DNA from: Deltaproteobacteria bacterium
GTDB lineage: Bacteria; Desulfobacterota; Desulfobacteria; Desulfobacterales; JAFDHS01
DNA: 7,099 nucleotides
NCBI GenBank assembly: GCA_019308655.1
Contig: JAFDHS010000045.1
Location: 1 to 7,099, forward strand
Reading direction: 5' to 3'
Shown here: piece after piece, positions 1 through 4,866 of the stretch
Layout: every line of letters begins with the position of its first letter
Numbering within the stretch: the stretch's first letter is position 1
The notes under the pieces: model-generated
Told to the model about the DNA's origin: nothing
The model's database searches: none
The model's input: the letters and a program-made list of their open reading frames with translations, nothing else
Made by a program: the position numbers and the translations under genes

Positions 1-87
1 CCATTGCTGAATCTTTTCGTTCCTATTATTGCAGTGGTATGGATGGTACATGTTTATCATGGATTAGATTATCTGAGCCATGGATGA
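1..87 (+). CDS. C-terminal fragment of a CysZ/EI24-like membrane protein (5' end outside window)
   Basis: Frame 1 is open from the window edge to a TGA at 85-87, giving 28 residues. They begin PLLNLFVPIIAVVWMV, a hydrophobic stretch, and end in a short polar tail with HGLDYLSHG. From memory of the family, the PLLNLF-x-x-P-x-AV pattern resembles the last membrane segment of CysZ/EI24-domain proteins, whose E. coli member is a sulfate permease and has a similar PLLNLF motif near its C-terminus. A sulfate-uptake role would suit a sulfate reducer, but EI24 proteins vary in function and only the tail is visible. The other two plus-strand frames look less protein-like here. The assignment rests on one short motif, so it is tentative. 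Confidence 0.42.
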   Translation, partial: PLLNLFVPIIAVVWMVHVYHGLDYLSHG

Positions 88-199
88 TACCCTGACAATA
101 ATTGCTCTGGAAATCGATGACTCCAAGCCCGCCCTTACGGCTAAAACATTAGCCGCTGCCTTTGCCCAAATCAGAATTGCCGGGAGGCCTTTGCGAAGG
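88..199. other. Intergenic stretch with coding-like composition but no supported gene
   Basis: This segment lies between the membrane-protein stop and the trxA promoter. It is visibly richer in G+C than the AT-rich bases after 206. It is open on the plus strand from an ATG at 80, and on the minus strand for about 44 codons down to a stop at 70-72. The plus ATG has no proper ribosome binding site, and its frame runs on through the consensus promoter into AT-rich sequence. The minus frame has no ATG start with a Shine-Dalgarno site. It could be a decayed gene end or plain spacer. I recognise no family. Confidence 0.3.
138..155. repeat. 7-bp perfect inverted repeat (hairpin)
   Basis: CGGCTAA (138-144) and TTAGCCG (149-155) pair perfectly around a 4-nt loop, AACA. 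The hairpin sits 50 nt after the upstream membrane-protein stop and 45 nt before the -35 box of the trxA promoter. No T-run follows on either strand, so it is not a standard intrinsic terminator. It could still protect the 3' end of the upstream transcript or serve as a binding site. Confidence 0.4.
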
Positions 200-228
200 T
201 TGACAACCTCTCACCTTGTAATTATAAT
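200..228 (+). promoter_or_regulatory. Consensus sigma70 promoter for the trxA-trxB-bamD operon
   Basis: TTGACA (200-205) and TATAAT (223-228) match the housekeeping sigma70 consensus at all twelve positions and are separated by exactly 17 bp. Transcription would be expected to start near 235, leaving a leader of about 150 nt before the trxA ATG at 386. The -35 box lies within a small inverted repeat, AGGTT (197-201), GAC, AACCT (205-209), which might be a repressor site or chance. The next plus-strand genes are trxA, trxB and bamD, with no terminator seen between promoter and trxA. The match is seen directly; its use is inferred. Confidence 0.8.
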
Positions 229-335
229 TAAAAACATAGTTATTCAGTTGCTAAGACGTAAAACGAGTATAATTTTTTTTATCGTCTGAGAGAAAATGGT
301 TCCGATATCTTCGTGTTTTTGTGGCAAAAAAATAA

Positions 336-359
336 GTTGTTACTGAAAAAGCAGACAAC
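336..359 (+). other. Leader hairpin ahead of the trxA ribosome binding site
   Basis: GTTGT (336-340) pairs with ACAAC (355-359), and CTG (343-345) with CAG (352-354). A 2-nt bulge separates the two helices, and the loop is AAAAAG. The structure ends 13 nt before the AGGA of the trxA ribosome binding site. No T-run follows, so it does not look like an attenuator terminator. It may protect the 5' end or affect ribosome access. The pairing is short and may be chance. Confidence 0.3.
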
Positions 360-385
360 ACTTAAAACAGAAAGGATAAAATATT

Positions 386-712
386 ATGGCGGAAGGCGTT
401 TTGGAGATTAAAGACAGCAATTTTGAAGCTGAGGTTTTACAAGCGGATAAGGGTGTACTGGTTGATTTCTGGGCTCCATGGTGCGGACCGTGCAGAGCGA
501 TGGCGCCTGTCATAGATGAGCTTGTTGCTGCGGTTGGTGATAAAATAAAGATTGTAAAATGCAATGTGGATGAAAATCCGGTTTCACCCGGGCAATACAA
601 TGTCAGATCCATCCCCACGCTGGTTTTTTTTAAGGATGGAAAAGTTGTGGATCAAATTGTGGGAATGGCTGCCAGGGAAAAACTTGACGAAACAATCAGC
701 AAAATTTCTTAA
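386..712 (+). CDS. trxA: Thioredoxin (TrxA)
   Basis: This is a cytoplasmic thiol-disulfide oxidoreductase of 108 residues, the usual thioredoxin length. It reduces protein disulfides and receives electrons from thioredoxin reductase, encoded immediately downstream. The active site WCGPC spans residues 32-36, with redox cysteines C33 and C36. The buried Asp is D27, in the DFWAPWC context. The cis-proline loop is SIPT, with P77, followed by the LVFFKDG strand-turn. There is no signal peptide. A third cysteine, C59, lies in the NVDEN strand, where many thioredoxins have a non-cysteine residue. The ATG at 386 follows AAAGGA at 371-376 with 9 nt spacing, and the protein aligns with the family from its first strand, so the start is secure. 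It is the first gene of a three-gene operon; trxB starts 8 nt after its stop, and the trxB ribosome binding site overlaps the trxA stop codon. Confidence 0.97.
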   Translation: MAEGVLEIKDSNFEAEVLQADKGVLVDFWAPWCGPCRAMAPVIDELVAAVGDKIKIVKCNVDENPVSPGQYNVRSIPTLVFFKDGKVVDQIVGMAAREKLDETISKIS

Positions 713-720
713 GGATCCAG

Positions 721-1653
721 ATGACTCAAAATATTGACTACGATCTTGTCATCATCGGTGGTGGTCCTTCCGGGCTTACCGCCGGTCTTTATGCGGCACG
801 GGCCAAGTTGAACGTCATTTTGATTGAAAAAATGGCACCCGGCGGCCAGATTCTGGCTACCGACTGGATCGAAAATTATCCGGGCTTTCCGGAAGGATTG
901 ACCGGCTGTGATTTGGCCCAAAAGATGGCCGAACAGGCCAAACGATTCGGTCTTAACATTGAATGCGGTGACGTAACCTCCCTTGATCTTTCCCAACCGG
1001 TCAAAAAAATCAAATTCTGCGACCGGGTCATTTCCACTCATGCCATTATTATCGCCACAGGCGCTTCACCACAAAAGCTGAATGTTCCGGGTGAAGATGC
1101 CAATTTGGGCAAAGGTGTCTCTTTTTGCGCCACCTGTGACGGACCGTTTTTCAGGGATAAGGTGGTTGCAGCCGTGGGTGGCGGCGATTCTGCCGTTCAG
1201 GAGAGTCTTTTTCTGACTAAATTTGCAAAAAAGGTTTATCTGATTCACCGAAGGAATAAACTCAGAGCTACGCAGATTCTCCAGGAGCGTGCATTTGCAA
1301 ATGACAAAATCGAATTTGTTTGGGATTCGGTGGTAACCGGCATTGACGGTTTGTTCGGCGTTGAGAAAATTTCGGTTAAAAATGGAAAAACGGGCGAATC
1401 CGGAGAAATTGCCGTGGATGGATGTTTTATCTGGATTGGTATTCGGCCCAATGCCGAATTTACAGGCGATGCCGTTAAGAAGAATGACGCCGGCTTTATC
1501 CTCGTGGATTCAAATATGGAGACGTCCGTTCCGGGAGTCTTTGCCGTGGGTGATGTCAGGGATACCCCTTTGCGTCAGGTTGCAACGGCTGTTGGGGACA
1601 GCGCGATCGCTGCAATTTCATCAAATCACTATATTGAGAATTTGAAAAAATGA
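721..1653 (+). CDS. trxB: Thioredoxin-disulfide reductase (NADPH, FAD-dependent)
   Basis: This 310-residue cytoplasmic flavoprotein transfers electrons from NADPH through FAD and a redox disulfide to thioredoxin. The FAD-binding motif GGGPSG is at residues 13-18, with the ribose-binding acidic residue at E36. The redox pair lies in CATC at 136-139, followed by DG. The NADPH domain has GGGDSA at 153-158 and HRR at 176-178; the two arginines are in the position that recognises the 2'-phosphate of NADPH in this family. The second FAD motif is GVFAVGDV, ending near residue 279, with D278. The order FAD, NADPH with CxxC, FAD is that of low-molecular-weight bacterial TrxB, and the length fits. AAGGA at 711-715 precedes the ATG by 5 nt. 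The stop overlaps the bamD start as ATGA. The adjacent trxA makes the substrate assignment firm. Confidence 0.97.
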   Translation: MTQNIDYDLVIIGGGPSGLTAGLYAARAKLNVILIEKMAPGGQILATDWIENYPGFPEGLTGCDLAQKMAEQAKRFGLNIECGDVTSLDLSQPVKKIKFCDRVISTHAIIIATGASPQKLNVPGEDANLGKGVSFCATCDGPFFRDKVVAAVGGGDSAVQESLFLTKFAKKVYLIHRRNKLRATQILQERAFANDKIEFVWDSVVTGIDGLFGVEKISVKNGKTGESGEIAVDGCFIWIGIRPNAEFTGDAVKKNDAGFILVDSNMETSVPGVFAVGDVRDTPLRQVATAVGDSAIAAISSNHYIENLKK

Positions 1654-2315
1654 ACCGATTTTTTATCATAGGTCTTATTGCATTGTTTGTCTGTTCGGGG
1701 TGTTCATGGTTTGCACCCAAAGAAGAGAAGTCCGCCCAGGCCCTTGCTGTTGAGGGAATGAATTGTTTCAAGGACGAAAGTTATGGAAAATGCATAAAAA
1801 CCTTTGAAAAACTTAAAGACTGGTATCCCTTCAGCAAGTTTGCCATGCTTGCCGAGCTTAAAATTGCAGATGCTCACTTTCAACTAAAAGAGTATGAAGA
1901 GGCCTTTAGTGCGTATGAAGAATTTGAAAGCCTTCATCCACGTAATGAGGCGATACCCTATGTCGTCTATCAGATGGGACTCTGTGATTTTGTGAACCTC
2001 TCCACATCAGACAGGGACCAGGAGTCGGCAAGAAAAGCAAAAGCAACTTTCAACCGCCTCATAAAAGACTTCCCGACAAGCGAATATGCAAACAAGGCTG
2101 AAGAATACGTCAAAAAATCCAATAAAAGCCTTGCCGAATATGTATTGAGAATTGGTGAGTGGAATTATAAAACCAAGCACTACAAAGCTGCATTATATCG
2201 TTTTAAAGATGTTATTGCCGACTATCCTGATGTAGGGTTTAACAAAAAGGCATTAGAGTATGTTCTTTTATGTGAAGCCGCGCTAAAAAAACAAGAGTCG
2301 GAAAAAAAACAATAA
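1650..2315 (+). CDS. bamD: Outer membrane assembly lipoprotein BamD
   Basis: This 221-residue lipoprotein should be anchored in the inner leaflet of the outer membrane and serve as the essential TPR scaffold of the BAM complex, which inserts beta-barrel proteins. The N-terminus is a short lipoprotein signal: M-N-R, a hydrophobic core at 4-14, then CSGC, with lipidated C18. The residue at -3 is Cys rather than the usual Leu, which is unusual. The mature part is alpha-helical with TPR-type helix pairs at about 29-60, 65-98, 102-142, 145-175 and 176-212. YPFSKFA (59-65) and the YVVYQMGL region (104-111) are typical of BamD. Mature cysteines besides C18 are C39, C48, C112 and C208. The start overlaps the trxB stop (ATGA) with only a weak ribosome binding site, so translational coupling is likely. 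A generic TPR lipoprotein such as YbgF/CpoB fits less well. Confidence 0.88.
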   Translation: MNRFFIIGLIALFVCSGCSWFAPKEEKSAQALAVEGMNCFKDESYGKCIKTFEKLKDWYPFSKFAMLAELKIADAHFQLKEYEEAFSAYEEFESLHPRNEAIPYVVYQMGLCDFVNLSTSDRDQESARKAKATFNRLIKDFPTSEYANKAEEYVKKSNKSLAEYVLRIGEWNYKTKHYKAALYRFKDVIADYPDVGFNKKALEYVLLCEAALKKQESEKKQ

Positions 2316-2336
2316 TAAAGAGTGGTTAAAAAATAC

Positions 2337-2363
2337 TTTACACATATGCTGTTTTGGTGTAAA
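2337..2363. repeat. 7-bp inverted repeat upstream of rpmB
   Basis: TTTACAC (2337-2343) and GTGTAAA (2357-2363) are perfect inverted copies separated by 13 nt, within the 131-nt gap between bamD and rpmB. The left arm contains TTTACA, which could also act as a -35 box, with a poor TAAAAA at 2360 as -10. The spacing between arm centres is 20 bp, about two helical turns, as expected for a dimeric regulator. On the plus strand no T-run follows. On the minus strand a short T-run does follow, but no gene there would need termination. Confidence 0.35.
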
Positions 2364-2378
2364 AAATTACGTTTTCGA

Positions 2379-2406
2379 TTGCTAATGAACCTGTGTGAAG
2401 TATCCT
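2379..2406 (+). promoter_or_regulatory. Candidate sigma70 promoter for rpmB
   Basis: TTGCTA (2379-2384; 4 of 6 matches to TTGACA) and TATCCT (2401-2406; 4 of 6 matches to TATAAT) are 16 bp apart. They would start a transcript near 2413 with a leader of about 34 nt. rpmB is 131 nt beyond bamD, so its own promoter is plausible. Read-through from the bamD operon is also possible, since no terminator is visible after bamD. Each box is imperfect, so confidence is modest. Confidence 0.4.
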
Positions 2407-2446
2407 AAAGGAATTTATATATATCAAGTAAGTAAGGGGAAAAATT

Positions 2447-2638
2447 ATGTCCAGGATGTGTGAAATATGTAGGAAAAAACCCATGGTCGGCAATAATGTG
2501 AGTCACGCACATAATGTGACCAAACGTCGTTTTAATCCGAACCTTCAGAGTGTGCGGGCGGTTTATAAAGGCAGGGTTAAAAAAATGATGGTTTGTACCA
2601 GTTGCATAAAATCAGGTCTTGTGGTCAAAGCCCCTTAA
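2447..2638 (+). CDS. rpmB: 50S ribosomal protein L28 (zinc-binding form)
   Basis: This 63-residue basic protein of the large ribosomal subunit matches L28 from end to end. CEIC (5-8) comes at the N-terminus, then the [20 protein letters not shown] segment (15-34), which is the family signature, then CTSC (50-53) and a short tail. The four cysteines C5, C8, C50 and C53 are a zinc-ribbon arrangement, the C+ form of L28. Many bacteria carry a cysteine-free paralogue for zinc shortage, but none is in this window. A strong ribosome binding site, AAGGGGA at 2434-2440, lies 6 nt before the ATG. The gene stands alone without the frequent partner rpmG and converges on rel, whose stop is 46 nt away. 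No convincing terminator lies between them. Confidence 0.97.
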   Translation: MSRMCEICRKKPMVGNNVSHAHNVTKRRFNPNLQSVRAVYKGRVKKMMVCTSCIKSGLVVKAP

Positions 2639-2684
2639 GAAAACCTGTTGAAAGTGCTTTAGGCCGGTCTTGTTTGCCCGGGAC

Positions 2685-4841
2685 TTAACCTTTTAATCTT
2701 TTTACATTTTGAATCAGTTTTAATTTCTTGATAGCCGATATGACCTTTTTTAAATGCTCGGTATTTTCAACGGTTATCGTAAAAAATGTATCGACCATTT
2801 GGTTGTCCCGGGTTTCTGTTTTTGCTTGAAGTATATTTGCTCCCGCTTTGCTGATACTTGATGTTATTTCAGCCAGCAACCCCATCTTATCATATGAACA
2901 AACGCGGATTTTTACGGGATATTTTTCTGTAACCTCTTGGTTCCATTCTACTTGGATCTGTCTGGCCGGATCCATTTTTAAGGCATTTACACAAGTTCTC
3001 CGGTGTACGGTAACACCATACCCGCGGGTAATATAACCGGTTATGGAGTCTCCAGGGACCGGCTGGCAGCATTTTCCAAATCGTATAAGGATGTCGTCAA
3101 CTCCCTCTACGACAACACCTGCGGTTTCATCTCTCTTCCGTACCCATTCGACGACTTCCTTGTCACGACCGGCATCTTCCTCTTCTTTGGCTTCGGGTTT
3201 CGCTTTTGGAACTATTTTTCGTATAATCTGTAACGGGGTTATTTTGCCGTAGCCCACACTGGTAATCAGTTCATCAAGTGTTTTAAAACCAAAAGTTTTT
3301 ACGACCCCTTCCATGTCTTCGGATTTTGACAGGGTATTAAAATTCAGGCGGTGTTTTCGGAAAGCCTTTTCACACATTTCACGGCCAAGGGTGAGGCTGC
3401 GTTCTTTTGCCTGGATCTTGATCCATTGTCTTACTCTTGAACGGGCCTTGACCGTCTGGACAAAATTAAGCCAATCCTTACTCGGATTATGACCCCTTGA
3501 TGTTATAATTTCGACAATGTTTCCGGTTTTCAACTGATATCTCAGGGGCACCATATGTCCGTTCACCTTGGCGCCGATACACTGGTTACCTACCTCTGTG
3601 TGAATCATATAAGCAAAATCCACGGGAGTTGCACCCTTGGGAAGGGATTTTATCTCTCCTGTAGGGGTGAAGATGCAGACTTCATCAGGGAACAGATCGA
3701 TGCGGACATTTTCCATGAATTCATCCGGATCCTTGAAAATCTCCTGATTTTCCACAAGGTTTTGAATCCAGGCAAATGCCTTGCCCATTCGGCTCTCGGC
3801 GCTTTTCCCTTCTTTGTAGCTCCAATGTGCGGCAATACCGGATTTGGCCACCTGGTCCATTTCATGGGTACGAATCTGGATCTCAATTCGTTCACCAAGG
3901 GGGCCGAAGACGGTTGTGTGGAGAGACTGATACATATTGGGTTTTGGGACGGCAATATAATCCTTTATTTTTTTGGAGATGGGTTTCCACTTGGAGTGTA
4001 GAATCCCTAAAGCTCCATAGCATTGGGGTATGGTATCGAGAATGATCCTGAAGGCAATAATGTCGTAGACATCTTCAAAATCAAGATCCTGGGTTACCAT
4101 CTTGTGGTAGATGCTGTAAAAATGTTTATATCTCCCCATAACCTCGCATTTCAGGCCGGCATTATCCATCTCTTTCTTAATATGGCTTTTGACGATTTCA
4201 ACATATTTTTCGGTTTCTTCTTTATCCTTATTAACCAGATTTTTAATTCGGGTATATTCTTCAGGGTAAAAATACTTAAAAGAGATGTCTTCCAGTTCTT
4301 TTTTTATCCAGTAGATTCCAAGACGTGAAGCAATCGGCGCATAGATGTCAAGGGTCTCTTGGGCAATTTTTCTTTTTTTATCTTCCTTTTTATGAAATTG
4401 CAGGGTCCTCATGTTGTGTAGACGGTCAGCCAGTTTGATCAGTATCACCCGGATATCATCCGCCATTGCCAGGATCATTTTTCTGATACTTTCCGCCTGA
4501 CGCGCTTGTGAACTTTCAAAGGTCAGTGCGCTCAACTTGCTGACACCGGATACGATATGAGCCACTTCCGGACCAAACATTCCTTTGATGTCTTCTTCAG
4601 TGGCCGGGGTGTCTTCGATCACGTCATGTAAAAGTGCGGCTGCAATGCTGACGGAATCCAGTTTCATGTCGGCCAGAATGCCGGCGACCTCTAAAGGATG
4701 GGACAGGTAAGGTTCTCCGGAGAGCCGTACCTGTCCTTCATGAACCTTGGCGGAATAGATATAGGCACGCTCTATAATATCCAGATCCGCGTCAGGATGA
4801 TATTCGGCAATTTTGTCAACTATGTCGTTGATTCGAATCAT
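2685..4841 (-). CDS. relA/spoT: Bifunctional (p)ppGpp synthetase/hydrolase (RelA/SpoT family)
   Basis: This 718-residue, full-length RSH enzyme makes and degrades the alarmone (p)ppGpp, linking ribosome-sensed amino-acid starvation to global regulation. The hydrolase (HD) domain is intact: H48, H72-D73, E76-D77, D139 and N143, so degradation should work. The synthetase domain has GRYKHFYSIYHK (236-247), D260, YQSLHTTV (304-311) and E320 in the IEIQIRT strand. The substrate motif reads KIKD (291-294), the basic type seen as RxKD in bifunctional enzymes rather than the acidic ExDD of RelA. TGS spans about 386-447, the conserved-cysteine region holds C591, C592, H613 and C617, and ACT covers about 643-718. 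The start matches family N-termini (MIRINDIVDK). Its ribosome binding site is weak (GAGG, complement of 4853-4856, 11 nt away). It is last in ispG-proS-rel, 25 nt after proS. The name relA, spoT or rel is a matter of convention. Confidence 0.96.
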   Translation of the reverse strand: MIRINDIVDKIAEYHPDADLDIIERAYIYSAKVHEGQVRLSGEPYLSHPLEVAGILADMKLDSVSIAAALLHDVIEDTPATEEDIKGMFGPEVAHIVSGVSKLSALTFESSQARQAESIRKMILAMADDIRVILIKLADRLHNMRTLQFHKKEDKKRKIAQETLDIYAPIASRLGIYWIKKELEDISFKYFYPEEYTRIKNLVNKDKEETEKYVEIVKSHIKKEMDNAGLKCEVMGRYKHFYSIYHKMVTQDLDFEDVYDIIAFRIILDTIPQCYGALGILHSKWKPISKKIKDYIAVPKPNMYQSLHTTVFGPLGERIEIQIRTHEMDQVAKSGIAAHWSYKEGKSAESRMGKAFAWIQNLVENQEIFKDPDEFMENVRIDLFPDEVCIFTPTGEIKSLPKGATPVDFAYMIHTEVGNQCIGAKVNGHMVPLRYQLKTGNIVEIITSRGHNPSKDWLNFVQTVKARSRVRQWIKIQAKERSLTLGREMCEKAFRKHRLNFNTLSKSEDMEGVVKTFGFKTLDELITSVGYGKITPLQIIRKIVPKAKPEAKEEEDAGRDKEVVEWVRKRDETAGVVVEGVDDILIRFGKCCQPVPGDSITGYITRGYGVTVHRRTCVNALKMDPARQIQVEWNQEVTEKYPVKIRVCSYDKMGLLAEITSSISKAGANILQAKTETRDNQMVDTFFTITVENTEHLKKVISAIKKLKLIQNVKRLKG
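3019..3044. repeat. Two adjacent 12-bp perfect palindromes inside rel
   Basis: TACCCGCGGGTA (3019-3030) and ATAACCGGTTAT (3033-3044) are each perfectly self-complementary without a loop and are only 2 bp apart. They fall in the part of rel encoding GYITRGY, in the conserved-cysteine region. One such 12-mer is expected about once or twice in a window this size, but a tandem pair is less expected. No function is known to me. Confidence 0.35.
4701..4736. repeat. Long imperfect hairpin early in the rel coding sequence
   Basis: The arms GGACAGGTA (4701-4709) and TACCTGTCC (4728-4736) are perfect 9-bp complements. Inside them, 4711-4716 pairs with 4721-4726 around a CCGG loop, with one 1x1 mismatch (4710/4727) between the helices. 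In the rel mRNA one further pair (4713/4724) becomes an A-C mismatch, leaving about 14 pairs. The hairpin covers codons 36-47, just over 100 nt downstream of the start codon. No T-run follows on either strand, so it is not a terminator. Confidence 0.5.
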
Positions 4842-4866
4842 TTATGACTTCGCCTCAGTTTATCAA

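Noticed and set aside
248..273. Second trxA promoter with TTGCTA and TATAAT
   Set aside because: The -10 is perfect but the spacer is only 14 bp, and no better -35 lies at 16-18 bp. Noted under the leader finding rather than called.
80..289. Plus-strand open frame of 69 codons overlapping the end of the membrane-protein fragment
   Set aside because: The ATG lacks a ribosome binding site, the frame runs through the consensus promoter and T-runs, and its second half is low-complexity hydrophobic residues from AT-rich DNA. No family recognised.
322..340. Possible sigma54 promoter (TGGC followed by TTGT) before trxA
   Set aside because: The spacing between the GG and TTG elements is about four bases too long for a sigma54 site, and the second element is imperfect.
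709..1041. 110-codon minus-strand frame opposite trxB
   Set aside because: Antisense shadow of the trxB FAD domain; composition follows the trxB codons and there is no ribosome binding site.
1441..1459. 7-bp hairpin ATTCGGC/GCCGAAT in trxB
   Set aside because: Same chance expectation, within ordinary coding sequence, with no T-run.
3555..4001. 148-codon plus-strand frame opposite rel
   Set aside because: Shadow of the rel synthetase/TGS coding region. No start signal, no family features, while the rel frame carries every conserved motif.
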